The notes: generated by a model not told the origin, from the letters alone. A DNA stretch of 64,000 nt from Rhodothermales bacterium (GCA_024711125.1 JANJTM010000059.1:62001-126000); one strand, 5' to 3'. Shown: positions 25,012-34,887, counted from the stretch's first letter. Translations and numbers: made by a program.

Positions 25012-26121
25012 TCAGAGCCGGTAGGCCTGGAATCCGGCCTCCGCGAGCACCGCGATCGCCCGGTCGGCGGCTTCGGGGTCATCGACGCCGAGCCGGAACG
25101 TTCCGCCCGTACCCTCCCGGATCTTGAGCAGTTCGATATCCTTGATATTTACCCCCCCGTCCGAGACGGCGCCCGTGATGCGGCGCAGGGCCCCCGGCTC
25201 GTCGGGCGTGTAGACGTACACGTCGCAGAGCGGCTCGAGGAACCCCTTCGTACGCGGCGGCACCGCCTCCCGGAGGGCGCCCGCCGACGCGAAGGCACGC
25301 GCGACCGCTTCGAAATCACCCGAGGCCAGGCGGTCGCGCAGCCGGCCGAACACGTCGGCGAACCGGTCGAGCGCCGCGAGCACGTGCTCGTGGTTGGCCT
25401 CGAGGATGTCGTTCCAGACGGCGAAGGGGGACGAGGCGATGCGGGTCATGTCGCGGAAACCGCCCGCGGCGAGAAGCGACGGCACATCGTCCCGCACCTC
25501 GGGCTCGGCCAGCTGGTTGACCAGGGAGACGGCGAGGAGCTGGGGAAGGTGGGACACGGCGGCGGCCGAGCGGTCGTGGCGCGCGGGATCCATCGACAGG
25601 ATGCGACAGCCGATCCGCTCGAGCAGGTCCACGAAGGCGCCGTATCTCGCGTCTTCGGCCGCGGAGGCGGGCGAGGGGCACAGGACATACGCCGCGTTCT
25701 CGAAGAGCAGCGCGTCCGCGTGGTTGATACCCTTGTGCTCGGAGCCCGTCATGGGGTGTCCACCCACGAACAGTGCGCCCGGAGGGACCAGGCGCGCGGC
25801 GTCGCCGGCCATGGGGGTCTTTACCGATCCCACGTCGGTCACGAACGCGTCCGGCTCGAGGTGCGAAGCCGCGGCACGCAGCAGGGTCCGGTTGGCGGCG
25901 ATGGGCGCGCAGAGTACCACGAGGTCGCACCCGGCGACGGCCTCGACGACCGACCCGGCCTTGCGGTGCACCGCGCCGCGCGCCACGGCCCGATCGAGGA
26001 CATCCGGATCGTCAAGCCCCGTGATGTCCAGTTCCGGGGCGTAGCGGCGCAGGGCGAGCCCGAGCGAGCCTCCGATGAGGCCGGTTCCGAGCAGGGCGAC
26101 GCGGCGGAAGGGGACGGACAT
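25012..26121 (-). CDS. tyrA: Prephenate dehydrogenase with C-terminal ACT domain
   Basis: TyrA oxidises prephenate to 4-hydroxyphenylpyruvate in tyrosine synthesis. The 369-residue protein starts with a Rossmann loop 'LLGTGLIGGSLG' (11-20), then 'VTDVGSVKTPM', 'FVGGHPMTGSEHKGI', and the catalytic-region 'AAAVSHLPQLLAV'. Residues about 295-369 form an ACT domain ('YVYTPDEPGALRRITGAVSDGGVNI'), the likely site of tyrosine feedback control. There is no fused chorismate mutase. The ATG at 26121 is preferred to 26142, because the putative -7 box TATCTTGC lies at 26146-26139. The gene is divergent from gcdH. Confidence 0.92.
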   Translation of the reverse strand: MSVPFRRVALLGTGLIGGSLGLALRRYAPELDITGLDDPDVLDRAVARGAVHRKAGSVVEAVAGCDLVVLCAPIAANRTLLRAAASHLEPDAFVTDVGSVKTPMAGDAARLVPPGALFVGGHPMTGSEHKGINHADALLFENAAYVLCPSPASAAEDARYGAFVDLLERIGCRILSMDPARHDRSAAAVSHLPQLLAVSLVNQLAEPEVRDDVPSLLAAGGFRDMTRIASSPFAVWNDILEANHEHVLAALDRFADVFGRLRDRLASGDFEAVARAFASAGALREAVPPRTKGFLEPLCDVYVYTPDEPGALRRITGAVSDGGVNIKDIELLKIREGTGGTFRLGVDDPEAADRAIAVLAEAGFQAYRL

Positions 26122-26131
26122 GGCGATGCGG

Positions 26132-26146
26132 TATCTTCGCAAGATA
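26132..26146. repeat. Inverted repeat upstream of tyrA
   Basis: TATCTT-CGC-AAGATA is a perfect 6-bp inverted repeat with a 3-nt centre, 10 nt upstream of the tyrA start. On the minus strand it overlaps a TATCTTGC box. It may be a promoter element or operator; its function is unknown. Confidence 0.35.
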
Positions 26147-26256
26147 GGCGCACGGCCCGCTCGGGGTGAAATTGGCGAGATATCGCCGGTCGCTCGTCCC
26201 GCCGGTGGAAGCTCCCGCGCTATTTTGGCACGAAGCAGCCGTTTTCCGACCTACCC

Positions 26257-27471
26257 ATGGCGAAGTACACGTTCAATCCCGCCGACGCCTTCGATTTCGA
26301 GTCCCTTCTCGGCGAAGAGGAGCGTCTCATCATGCAGAGCGCGCGCGAGTACGCGCAGGAGCGGCTCGAGCCGCGCGCCATGGTCGGAAACCAGGAAGGC
26401 ATCTTCCACGACGAGATTCCGGGCGAACTGGCCGAAATGGGCTTCCTGGGCGCCACGATCCCCGTCGAGTACGGCGGCTCCGGGGCGAGCTACACGGCCT
26501 ACGGACTCATCGCCCGCGAACTCGAGCGCGTCGATTCGGGATACCGCTCCTTCACGTCGGTGCAGTCGTCGCTCGTGATGCACCCGATCCACGTGTTCGG
26601 CACCGAGGAGCAGCGGCGCAAGTACCTGCCGAAGCTCGCGAAGGCCGAGCTCATCGGCTGTTTCGGCCTGACCGAGCCCGACCATGGATCGGATCCGGGA
26701 GGGATGAAGACCACGGCGCTGCGGGTCGACGGCGGCTGGATCGTGAACGGCGCCAAGATGTGGATCACGAACTCGCCGGTGGCCGACCTCGCCGTCGTGT
26801 GGGCCAAGGCCAAGGATCGCACGGACGAGGAGGGCGTCATCCGGGGTTTCCTCATGGACCGTTCCATGAAGGGTTTCTCGACGCCGACCACGCACAACAA
26901 GATGTCCCTCCGGGCTTCGCACACCGGCGAGATCGTCATGGAGGACGTGTTCGTGCCCGACGAGATGGCGTTTCCCGAGGTGCGCGGGCTCAAGGGGCCG
27001 TTCGACTGTCTGAACAACGCCCGGTACGGCATCGTCTGGGGCGCTCTCGGCGCGGCCGAGGACTGTTATGCCCGCGCGCTCCGGTACTCCATGGAGCGCA
27101 AGCAGTTCGGGTATCCGCTCGGTGCGATGCAGCTCATTCAGACCAAGCTGGCGAACATGGTCACCGACATCACCCAGATGCAGCTCCTCTCGCTGCGGCT
27201 GGGCCAGCTCAAGGATGAAGGGCGTTGCGCTCCCACGATGATCTCGCTGGCCAAGCGCAACAACTGCGGCCGAGCCCTCGAGATCGCCCGCGTCGCACGC
27301 GACATGTTGGGCGGAAACGGTATCACCGGCGAATACCGCGTGATCCACCACATGGTGAATCTCGAGAGCGTCAACACCTACGAGGGCACCTACGACATCC
27401 ACGGGCTCATCGTGGGTCGGGAGTTGACCGGGATCCAGTCGTTCACGCCGCGGGGCAACGACCTGGTCTGA
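26257..27471 (+). CDS. Glutaryl-CoA dehydrogenase-like acyl-CoA dehydrogenase
   Basis: This 404-residue flavoenzyme belongs to the acyl-CoA dehydrogenase superfamily and most closely resembles glutaryl-CoA dehydrogenase, which oxidises and decarboxylates glutaryl-CoA to crotonyl-CoA in lysine and aromatic catabolism. Diagnostic segments are 'IGCFGLTEPDHGSDPGGM', 'KMWITNSPVADLAVVWAK', 'NNARYGIVWGALGAAE' and the C-terminal 'ESVNTYEGTYDIHGLIVG' with the catalytic base Glu376. The DPGGM run and the 'NTYEGT.DIH' block set it apart from short-chain dehydrogenases. It stands alone, divergent from tyrA, with TATTTTGG 36 nt upstream. No other lysine-degradation genes are nearby. Confidence 0.85.
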   Translation: MAKYTFNPADAFDFESLLGEEERLIMQSAREYAQERLEPRAMVGNQEGIFHDEIPGELAEMGFLGATIPVEYGGSGASYTAYGLIARELERVDSGYRSFTSVQSSLVMHPIHVFGTEEQRRKYLPKLAKAELIGCFGLTEPDHGSDPGGMKTTALRVDGGWIVNGAKMWITNSPVADLAVVWAKAKDRTDEEGVIRGFLMDRSMKGFSTPTTHNKMSLRASHTGEIVMEDVFVPDEMAFPEVRGLKGPFDCLNNARYGIVWGALGAAEDCYARALRYSMERKQFGYPLGAMQLIQTKLANMVTDITQMQLLSLRLGQLKDEGRCAPTMISLAKRNNCGRALEIARVARDMLGGNGITGEYRVIHHMVNLESVNTYEGTYDIHGLIVGRELTGIQSFTPRGNDLV

Positions 27472-27557
27472 CGCGCGGGCCGGAATTCCGGCGTAACCGG
27501 GCGTGCAGGCCTGCGTAGTAGCCCTTCGTTCCTGTCCTTCCGAGTCGAAAGGGTTCC

Positions 27558-27896
27558 ATGCCGCTGCCGATCATCGTCCTGGCCATCATCTTCGGATCGA
27601 TGCTCCTGTCGCTGAAGTTCGTGCTCGACTACCGTCGGGAACGGGATTCGGCGCTCGGACCGGGCACGCGCCGGAACGAAGGCAGCCTGGGCGCCGGCGA
27701 ACTCAAGCGGCTGGTTCGCGATGCCGTGGAGGAGTCGATCGATCCGTTGGTCCGACGGATCGAGGATCTGGAACGGACGCTGCGCGGTCCGGACGGCCCG
27801 CCGCGGCCGGCGCTCGGCCCCGGGCGGGCGGCACTGCCTCCGTCGACCGTCGAATCCCCTGTCCCAACCACCGAAAAGACCGCGGAAGATGCCTGA
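27558..27896 (+). CDS. Small membrane-anchored protein, PspB-like layout (paralogue 1)
   Basis: The 112-residue product has one N-terminal transmembrane segment (about 3-22, 'PIIVLAIIFGSMLLSLKFVL'), a basic stop-transfer 'YRRERD', and an amphipathic helix 'ELKRLVRDAVEESIDPLVRRIEDLER'. A proline-rich tail follows. This layout resembles PspB (single span, then a coiled cytoplasmic helix ending in a R-I-x-x-L-E motif), but the similarity is of pattern only. The next gene overlaps it by 8 nt and encodes a protein of the same design, so this looks like a tandem duplication. It is preceded by gcdH and followed by rsgA on the same strand. Confidence 0.6.
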   Translation: MPLPIIVLAIIFGSMLLSLKFVLDYRRERDSALGPGTRRNEGSLGAGELKRLVRDAVEESIDPLVRRIEDLERTLRGPDGPPRPALGPGRAALPPSTVESPVPTTEKTAEDA

Positions 27897-28242
27897 AGAA
27901 GTCGCCATCATCGCCGTAATGGCCATTCTATCCGGCACCTTCGTGTCGGTCGTCCGCATGGTGCTCGGATACAGGGAACGCGTGCGCGGCGTCGAATCGA
28001 AGAGCCCGGCCAAGGTCACCTCGGGGAGCATCACGACGAGCGAACTCGAGCGGATGATGCGATCCGCGGTACAGGATGCCACGGCTCCGCTTGCCGAACG
28101 CATCGCGAGGCTCGAGAAGGGAGGCGCGGTCCCGGCGTTGCCCGCCGCCTCCACCCATCCGCTCGAGTCCATCTCGGACGACGAGCTGGACGCGCTCGCC
28201 CCCGAAGACGAGGCCCCCTCGCGCCGGTCGAAGGTCCGCTGA
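27889..28242 (+). CDS. Small membrane-anchored protein, PspB-like layout (paralogue 2)
   Basis: The 117-residue protein starts with ATG at 27889, 8 nt inside the preceding gene; the ORF-track start at 27721 is too early. It repeats the neighbour's layout: a membrane span at about 4-27 ('VAIIAVMAILSGTFVSVVRMVLGY'), a basic 'RERVRG', then 'SELERMMRSAVQDATAPLAERIARLEKG', which aligns with the neighbour's 'ELKRLVRDAVEESIDPLVRRIEDLER'. It ends in an acidic stretch and 'SRRSKVR'. The function is unknown; a membrane-stress or scaffold role is only an analogy with PspB. Confidence 0.6.
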   Translation: MPEEVAIIAVMAILSGTFVSVVRMVLGYRERVRGVESKSPAKVTSGSITTSELERMMRSAVQDATAPLAERIARLEKGGAVPALPAASTHPLESISDDELDALAPEDEAPSRRSKVR

Positions 28243-28285
28243 TCCGACGGGCGCCCGGCGCCGGCACCCCGGAGAGACCAGCGCG

Positions 28286-29263
28286 TTGCACGACGTGCTC
28301 ATGCCGGAATCTCCCGACATATCCCCGCTCCACGAGGGCCTGGTCACGCGCTCGACCGGGTCCTGGTACGACGTTCGCGTGGGAACGCGCACCGTGCCGT
28401 GCAAGGTGCGGGGACGGTTCCGCCTCGAGGAGTCGGACGAGACGAATCCGGTCGTGGTGGGGGACCGGGTCTCGATCCGGCAACTGCCCGACGATTCGGG
28501 CGTCATCGAGGACGTGCACGAACGCGAAACCGTGTTGGTGCGGCGGGCCGCAGGTCGGCGCGTGGGCGCGACCCAGGTGATCGCGGCGAACGTGGATCGG
28601 GCGTGGGTGGTGCAGTCGGTCGATTTTCCGCGGTTCAACCCGGGTTTCGTCGACCGATTCCTCGTGATGGCCGAAGTGCACCGCATCCGTGCGGGCATCG
28701 TGGTCAACAAGTCGGACCTGCTCGACCGCCGGACGACCGGACCCGTGATGGACTGGGTGGACCTGTACCGGGCGATAGGGTATCCGGTCCTGCTGGCGTC
28801 GGCGATCACCGGACACGGAATCGCCGAATTCGCGTCCGAACTGTCGGGTCACGTGACGGTGGTCGCCGGTCCGTCGGGCGTCGGCAAGTCGACGCTGCTG
28901 AACGCCGTCGATCCGTCGTTGGACCTCCGGACCGGCGGAGTGTCCCTCAAGCACCGCAAGGGCATGCACACGACCACGCACGCCGTGCTGCTGCCGGTGT
29001 CGGGCGGAGGATACGTGGCCGACACGCCGGGTCTCAGGGAGTTCGGGCTCGTGGACCTGGATCCCCCGCACCTGTCGCATTACTTCCGCGAGATCGAGCC
29101 GTTCGTGAACGAGTGCCGGTACCCCGGTTGCACGCACGACCACGAACCGGGATGCCGGGTCGCGGAGGCCGTCTCGGAAGGCCTCGTCTCGGAGGAGCGG
29201 TACGCGAGTTACCTCGGCATGCTCGCCAGCCTTCACCTGGGCGACCGCGACGTCGGTCGCTGA
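28286..29263 (+). CDS. rsgA: Ribosome small-subunit GTPase RsgA
   Basis: RsgA is a circularly permuted GTPase that acts late in 30S maturation. The order of motifs shows the permutation: an OB-fold domain first, then G4 'VVNKSDLL', then G1 'GPSGVGKSTLL', then G3 'DTPGLREFG'. A C-terminal zinc finger follows ('CRYPGCTHDHEPGC'). I choose the TTG at 28286, which has GGAG about 11 nt upstream; the ATG at 28301 would also keep the whole domain. It ends 9 nt before the convergent topA. The product of 325 residues has the normal length. Confidence 0.93.
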   Translation: MHDVLMPESPDISPLHEGLVTRSTGSWYDVRVGTRTVPCKVRGRFRLEESDETNPVVVGDRVSIRQLPDDSGVIEDVHERETVLVRRAAGRRVGATQVIAANVDRAWVVQSVDFPRFNPGFVDRFLVMAEVHRIRAGIVVNKSDLLDRRTTGPVMDWVDLYRAIGYPVLLASAITGHGIAEFASELSGHVTVVAGPSGVGKSTLLNAVDPSLDLRTGGVSLKHRKGMHTTTHAVLLPVSGGGYVADTPGLREFGLVDLDPPHLSHYFREIEPFVNECRYPGCTHDHEPGCRVAEAVSEGLVSEERYASYLGMLASLHLGDRDVGR

Positions 29264-29272
29264 TCTGCCCCG

Positions 29273-31927
29273 TCAGGCGCCCTTCCGCCCCTTCTTCGCC
29301 GACGCGCTCTTTTTTGCCGCGGCTCCCTTCTTCGCCCCGGACGCGGATTTCGGCGATCCGCCGCGGCGACCGCTCTTGCCGCCCTTCGCGGGAGCGGCCT
29401 CCCTCGCGGCCAGCAACTCGATCGCGACCGCGAGCGTGACCGACTCGACGGTTTCTCCCTTGGGAAGGGAGGCATTCGTTCGGCCCAGCTTCACGTACGG
29501 ACCGTAGCGGCCCTCGAAGACTTCGACGGCTTCTCCCGTCCCGGGGTGGTTCCCGAGCACGCGCAGGGGCTTGTTCCGGTTCTCCTTCTTCGCGAGCAGT
29601 TCCAGCGCGCGATCCAGGTCCACCGAGAAAACATCGTCGCCGGCCGTCAGCGAAGCAAACGTCGACCCGTGCTGTACGTAGGGACCGTACCGGCCCACGT
29701 TCGCCAGGATGTCGGTCCCGCTGTCGGGGTGCTGCCCGAGGAGACGGGGAAGGGCGAGCAGTTCCAGGGCGCGGTCGAGATCTACCGAGTCGGGAGTGAG
29801 GCCCTTCGGAAGCGACACGCGCCGCGGTTTGGCGACCGTGTCGTCGTCGCCGAGCTGGACGTAATAACCGAACGGGCCGCGGCACACCTGGACCGGTTGT
29901 TCGGTGGCCGGGTCGATGCCGAGGAACCGGTCACCGGCTTCCTGCGCACCGACCAGTTCCGCCAGGCCTTCTGCCGTGCAATCGCCCGGAGCCAGGTCGT
30001 CGGGCAGCGACGTGACGCGGCGGGCCCCGTCGACCGTCGTTTCCACGTACGGACCGTATCGGCCTACGCGCACCACGTACGGCGCCCACTTCTCGAACGC
30101 GATCTCCGATACCGCCCGGGCGTCGATCGTGTCCAGACCCTGCTCGACGCGGGCCGCGAGCCCATCCGGCCCCGTGTAGAAGTCACGGAGATACGGGATC
30201 GCGTCGATTCGTCCTTCGGCGATGTCATCGAGCTGCTGTTCCATCGACGCGGTGAACCCCACGTCGACGAGGCGCGAGAAATGTCCCTCCAGCAGCTTGT
30301 TGGTCGCGAAGGCGGTGAAGGTGGGCACGAGCTGCCCGGAGACGCGGCGTACGTAGCCGCGGTCGACGATCGTATCGATGATCGACGCGTACGTGGACGG
30401 GCGCCCGATGCCCTCGCGTTCGAGCACCTGGATGAGGGTCGCGTCGGTCAGGCGGGCCGGAGGCTTGGTCTCGTGTCCTTTCGCGTCGACCGAGCGGCAC
30501 GACGGCCGGTCGCCTTCCGAGAGCGGCGGCAGGGGTTGGTCGCGATCCTCGAGAGCCGCCTCGGGATCGTCCGTGCCCTCCACGTACGCGCGGAAGAAAC
30601 CGGGAAACTCCACCGTCCGACCCGAGGCCCGGAACGTTCCGCGGTCGGCGCCGACGCCGGCCTCGATGCGGGCGACTACCGAACGCAGGCGGGCATCGGC
30701 CATCTGGGAGGCGACGGTGCGCTTCCAGATCAGGTCGTACAGCGCGCCCTCGATCCCGGTGAGCCCGATCTCGTCCCGGGTGCGCATCGCCGTGCCCGCC
30801 GGGCGGATCGCCTCGTGGGCCTCCTGGGCGTTCCGCACGCTGGACGAATACTCGCGGGGTTTGCCGTACAGGTATTCGGCACCGTAGCGCTCCTCGACGG
30901 CGGCCCGCGCGGCCCGGATGGCCTCGTTCGAGAGGGTCGTCGAGTCCGTACGCATGTACGTGATGTAGCCCTGCTCGTACAGACGCTGGGCGACCCGCAT
31001 CGTCTCCCGGGCCGACAACCTCAGCTTCCTGCTCGCTTCCTGCTGCAGCGTGGACGTAATGAATGGCGGAGCGGGCGACCGCCGGTTCTCCTTGGCCTCC
31101 ACGTCCACCACGGTCCACGGCGCGGACGCAAGGGTTCCGGCGAGATGGCGGGCCCGCACCTCGTCGAGCAGCGCCACCTCGTGGCCGGCTCGCAGGCCCG
31201 TCTTCAACCGGCCCGTGTCGGGGTCAAAATCCTTCGATCCGGCCACCCGGACGCCGTCCACGTGCGTGAGGACGGCCTCGAACGGCGTGCCGTCCTTGGC
31301 GAGCGCCGCGGCGACGCCCCAGTACGCGGCGGGCACGAACAGGATACGTTCGGTTTCCCGCTGCACGAGCAGGCGCACCGCGACGCTCTGCACCCGTCCG
31401 GCCGACAGCCGCGGGGCTACCTTCTTCCAGAGCAGGGGGGAGATCGAGTACCCCACCAGCCGGTCGAGCACCCGCCGTGTCTCCTGGGCGTCGATCAGAC
31501 GGCGATCCATGTCGCGAGTGTGCTCCAACGCCTCGTGGATGGCCTCCCTGGTGATCTCGTGGAAGACCATGCGCCGGACGCCGACCTTCGGCTTGAGCAC
31601 CTCGAGCAGGTGCCACCCGATGGACTCGCCCTCGCGGTCTTCGTCGGTCGCGATGTAGAGCTCGTCGGCCTCGGCGAGCGCTTCCTGCAGCGTCTTGATC
31701 ACGCCCTTCTTGTCGGGCGGAACGATGTACAGCGGCGCGAAATCGTTGTCCACGTCCACGCCGAGCCGGGACCAGGCGCTGCCCTTGACTTTCGACGGGA
31801 TCTGCGACGCCGAGGCCGGAAGGTCGCGGACGTGCCCCATGGACGCCTCCACGCGGTACCCCGAAGGGAGGAACCGGCGGATGGTCCGGGCCTTTGTGGG
31901 CGACTCTACGACGACGAGGCGGGGCAT
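29273..31927 (-). CDS. topA: DNA topoisomerase I (type IA)
   Basis: TopA relaxes negative supercoils. The 884-residue protein opens with the Toprim domain ('LVVVESPTKARTIRRFL', 'ATDEDREGESIGWHL'), and the tyrosine block 'QGYITYMRTDSTTLS' supplies the active-site Tyr. The zinc-ribbon region of E. coli TopA is replaced by repeats built around 'GRYGPYV' (three clear copies plus one 'GPFGYYVQLG') and a Lys/Ala-rich tail ('KKGAAAKKSASAKKGRKG'). This C-terminal type is common outside proteobacteria. It is divergent from ppdK. Confidence 0.96.
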   Translation of the reverse strand: MPRLVVVESPTKARTIRRFLPSGYRVEASMGHVRDLPASASQIPSKVKGSAWSRLGVDVDNDFAPLYIVPPDKKGVIKTLQEALAEADELYIATDEDREGESIGWHLLEVLKPKVGVRRMVFHEITREAIHEALEHTRDMDRRLIDAQETRRVLDRLVGYSISPLLWKKVAPRLSAGRVQSVAVRLLVQRETERILFVPAAYWGVAAALAKDGTPFEAVLTHVDGVRVAGSKDFDPDTGRLKTGLRAGHEVALLDEVRARHLAGTLASAPWTVVDVEAKENRRSPAPPFITSTLQQEASRKLRLSARETMRVAQRLYEQGYITYMRTDSTTLSNEAIRAARAAVEERYGAEYLYGKPREYSSSVRNAQEAHEAIRPAGTAMRTRDEIGLTGIEGALYDLIWKRTVASQMADARLRSVVARIEAGVGADRGTFRASGRTVEFPGFFRAYVEGTDDPEAALEDRDQPLPPLSEGDRPSCRSVDAKGHETKPPARLTDATLIQVLEREGIGRPSTYASIIDTIVDRGYVRRVSGQLVPTFTAFATNKLLEGHFSRLVDVGFTASMEQQLDDIAEGRIDAIPYLRDFYTGPDGLAARVEQGLDTIDARAVSEIAFEKWAPYVVRVGRYGPYVETTVDGARRVTSLPDDLAPGDCTAEGLAELVGAQEAGDRFLGIDPATEQPVQVCRGPFGYYVQLGDDDTVAKPRRVSLPKGLTPDSVDLDRALELLALPRLLGQHPDSGTDILANVGRYGPYVQHGSTFASLTAGDDVFSVDLDRALELLAKKENRNKPLRVLGNHPGTGEAVEVFEGRYGPYVKLGRTNASLPKGETVESVTLAVAIELLAAREAAPAKGGKSGRRGGSPKSASGAKKGAAAKKSASAKKGRKGA

Positions 31928-32214
31928 GCGGATGGAGCGGCTGAGAGCGCGGTGGGCCGCTCAGACGCCGCGTGTTCCGGCAACGTTCCGCTTCGCGCGC
32001 GCACGGGTGCGGGCATCGGACCGGATGCCGACGCGCGACGGGTCGGTCCCCGGAAGCGCTTCCGCCGCAAGTGTTTTAGCCATTTCTTCCCGTCGCCGGT
32101 CCGTCGGCCCGGAGGGGGTCCCGTATTTTGCGACGCTTCGCGCGCGCGCCGTGCCTCCTGCGGGGGACTGCTGCCGCGCGATGGCCTACCTGAAGGCAAC
32201 TATCCGAGGAATCG
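31928..32214. other. topA/ppdK divergent intergenic region (287 nt)
   Basis: This is the longest gene-free stretch. It holds a TATTTTGC box (32124-32131) oriented toward ppdK, 84 nt before its start, without a clear TTG 20 nt upstream. A T-rich patch (GTGTTTTAGCC) lies near 32071. I see no RNA gene or riboswitch. Confidence 0.4.
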
Positions 32215-34887
32215 ATGGATACGGCAGTCAAGACCGGGACCGACACGCCGACGGCGAAGAAGGTCTACGTATTTGGAAACGGCGGCGCGGACGGCGACAA
32301 GTCGATGAAGGCGCTGCTGGGCGGCAAGGGCGCGAACCTGGCCGAAATGTGCAGCTTCGGGCTCCCCGTACCGCCCGGGTTCACCATCAGCACCGAGTGC
32401 TGTGCGTATTACAGCGCGAACGGCCACGTGTGGCCCGCCGGCCTCGAGGAGGAGGTCCGGCAGGGTATCGCGTTCGTGGAGAAGGCCATGGGCATGGGCT
32501 TCGGCGACGCGAAGAACCCGCTGCTCGTGTCGGTGCGCTCCGGCGCTGCCGTCTCGATGCCGGGCATGATGGACACCGTGCTCAACCTCGGACTCAACGA
32601 CGACGCGGTCGAAGGCCTGGCGAAGCTGACGGGCAACGATCGGTTTGCGTTCGACGCCTACCGCCGCTTCATCGACATGTTCGGCGACGTCGTGATGGGC
32701 GTCGACCACGAGCACTTCGAGGAGGCCATCCATGCGCTCAAGACCGAGCGCGGCGTGACCAACGACGTCGACCTGACGGGCGAGGACCTGCGCGAACTCG
32801 TCAACCGGTACAAGGCCATCTACCGCAGGCATACCGGGTTCATGTTCCCCGACGACCCGTTCGAGCAGCTCCGTCTCTCGATCAACGCGGTGTTCGGTTC
32901 GTGGGACTCGGACCGCGCGATCAAGTACCGCACCATCAACAAGGTGCGCGGGCTCATCGGTACGGCCGTGAACGTCCAGGCGATGGTCTACGGCAACATG
33001 GGCCAGAACTCGGGCACCGGCGTCTGCTTCACCCGCAACCCGTCCACGGGCGAGAACCTGCTGTACGGCGAGTTCCTCGTGAACGCCCAGGGCGAGGACG
33101 TCGTCGCGGGCATCCGCACGCCGGAGCACATCGACCAGATGGCGCAGGAGTTCCCGGCGGCCTACCGCCAGCTCCTCGAAGCGACCCAGGCGCTCGAGAA
33201 GCACTACAAGAACATGCAGGACATCGAGTTCACGGTCCAGGAAGGCAAGCTCTTCCTGCTCCAGACCCGCGGCGGCAAGCGCACGGGTCCGGCGGCCGTG
33301 AAGATCGCGGTCGATCTCGTGAAGGAAGGCCTCGTCGATCCGGCCGCCGCGGTGCGCGACCTCGTCGAGCCCCGTCATATCGACCAGCTCCTGCACCCGC
33401 GCTTCGACGAGAAGCACGACTACTCGGCCGACGTCATCGCCAAGGGTCTGCCGGCCTCGCCCGGAGCCGCCGTCGGACAGGTCGTGTTCAGCGCCGACCA
33501 CGCCGAAGAGCAGAAGGCCAAGGGCTTCCGCACGATTCTCGTCCGCATCGAGACCAGCCCCGAGGACGTGGGCGGCATGCACGCGGCCGAAGGCATCCTG
33601 ACCTCCCGCGGCGGCATGACGAGCCACGCGGCCGTCGTCGCACGAGGGTGGGGCAAGCCCTGCGTCGCCGGCTGCGGCGACATCGTGATCGACTACAAGA
33701 CGCGCTCCTTCACGAACGGCACCACGACGGTTCGCGAGGGCGACTGGGTCTCGATCAACGGCACGACCGGCGAGGTCATCCTCGGTCAGCAGCCGCTCGT
33801 CGAGCCCGCCCTGACGGGCGATTTCGCGCAGTTCATGGAGTGGGTCGACCAGTTCCGCGCCATCAAGGTGCGCACGAACGCCGACACGCCGAAGGACTCG
33901 AAGGTCGCGCGGGATTTCGGCGCCGAGGGTATCGGGCTGACGCGTACCGAGCACATGTTCTTCGAGGGTGACCGCATCGAGAAGATGCGCGAGATGATCC
34001 TCGCCGAGAACGAAGCCGACCGGCGCAAGGCGCTCGGCAAGCTCCTTCCGTACCAGAAGGCCGACTTCCTCGGCATCTTCCGGGCCATGGAAGGGCTGCC
34101 GGTGACGATCCGCCTGCTGGACCCGCCGCTCCACGAGTTCCTTCCGCACACCGAGCATGACCAGCAGGTGATGGCGAAGGAGATGGGCGTGCCCGTCGAG
34201 AAGGTCAAGGCCAAGGTCGAGTCCCTGCACGAGTTCAACCCGATGCTCGGACACCGCGGCTGCCGCCTCGGCATCACGTACCCCGAGATCACCGAGATGC
34301 AGACGCGCGCCATCATCGAGGCGGCCGTCGAGCTCAGGCAGGAAGGCCTTTCGGTCCTGCCCGAGATCATGGTCCCGCTCGTCGGCACCGTCGAGGAGTT
34401 CAAGGACCAGAAGGCGATCATCCGCCGCACGGCCGACGCCGTGTTCGCGGAGAAGGGCGCCAGCGTCGAGTACCTCGTGGGCACCATGATCGAGATCCCG
34501 CGCGCGGCCCTCACGGCCGACGAGATCGCGAAGGAAGCCGAGTTCTTCTCGTTCGGAACGAACGACCTGACGCAGATGACCTTCGGCTACTCGCGCGACG
34601 ACGCGGGCAAGTTCCTGCCCGAGTACGTCGAGCGGAAGATGCTTGCCGACGATCCGTTCCAGACGATCGACGTCGGCGGCGTCGGCCAGCTGGTCCGGAT
34701 GGGTACCGAGCGCGGCCGTTCGACCCGCAAGAACCTGAAGGTGGGGATCTGCGGAGAGCACGGCGGCGATCCGCAGTCGGTCCACTTCTGCTTCGAGGTC
34801 GGCATGGACTACGTGTCCTGCTCGCCCTTCCGCGTTCCGATCGCCCGGCTCGCGGCGGCCCAGGCCAACCTGGCCCGCAAGGCCTGA
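32215..34887 (+). CDS. ppdK: Pyruvate, phosphate dikinase
   Basis: PPDK interconverts pyruvate, ATP and phosphate with PEP, AMP and pyrophosphate, and links glycolysis and gluconeogenesis together with enolase and the TCA cycle. The 890-residue protein has an N-terminal ATP-grasp domain ('[20 protein letters not shown]', '[16 protein letters not shown]') and the central phosphohistidine domain ('[18 protein letters not shown]'). The C-terminal PEP/pyruvate barrel contains '[13 protein letters not shown]' and '[12 protein letters not shown]' with the catalytic cysteine. Length and motif order are canonical. It ends in a strong terminator. No regulatory protein gene (PDRP) is next to it. Confidence 0.97.
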   Translation: MDTAVKTGTDTPTAKKVYVFGNGGADGDKSMKALLGGKGANLAEMCSFGLPVPPGFTISTECCAYYSANGHVWPAGLEEEVRQGIAFVEKAMGMGFGDAKNPLLVSVRSGAAVSMPGMMDTVLNLGLNDDAVEGLAKLTGNDRFAFDAYRRFIDMFGDVVMGVDHEHFEEAIHALKTERGVTNDVDLTGEDLRELVNRYKAIYRRHTGFMFPDDPFEQLRLSINAVFGSWDSDRAIKYRTINKVRGLIGTAVNVQAMVYGNMGQNSGTGVCFTRNPSTGENLLYGEFLVNAQGEDVVAGIRTPEHIDQMAQEFPAAYRQLLEATQALEKHYKNMQDIEFTVQEGKLFLLQTRGGKRTGPAAVKIAVDLVKEGLVDPAAAVRDLVEPRHIDQLLHPRFDEKHDYSADVIAKGLPASPGAAVGQVVFSADHAEEQKAKGFRTILVRIETSPEDVGGMHAAEGILTSRGGMTSHAAVVARGWGKPCVAGCGDIVIDYKTRSFTNGTTTVREGDWVSINGTTGEVILGQQPLVEPALTGDFAQFMEWVDQFRAIKVRTNADTPKDSKVARDFGAEGIGLTRTEHMFFEGDRIEKMREMILAENEADRRKALGKLLPYQKADFLGIFRAMEGLPVTIRLLDPPLHEFLPHTEHDQQVMAKEMGVPVEKVKAKVESLHEFNPMLGHRGCRLGITYPEITEMQTRAIIEAAVELRQEGLSVLPEIMVPLVGTVEEFKDQKAIIRRTADAVFAEKGASVEYLVGTMIEIPRAALTADEIAKEAEFFSFGTNDLTQMTFGYSRDDAGKFLPEYVERKMLADDPFQTIDVGGVGQLVRMGTERGRSTRKNLKVGICGEHGGDPQSVHFCFEVGMDYVSCSPFRVPIARLAAAQANLARKA

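Noticed and set aside
27479-27511. GCCGGAATTCCGGC and GCAGGCCTGC palindromes after gcdH
   Set aside because: Short palindromes are expected by chance in GC-rich sequence; no T-tract, no known site, and no repeat elsewhere in the window was noticed.
29546-34785. Large ORFs antisense to topA (920 codons) and ppdK (861 codons)
   Set aside because: Composition is typical of shadow frames, with no family motif, and full-length known genes occupy the other strand.
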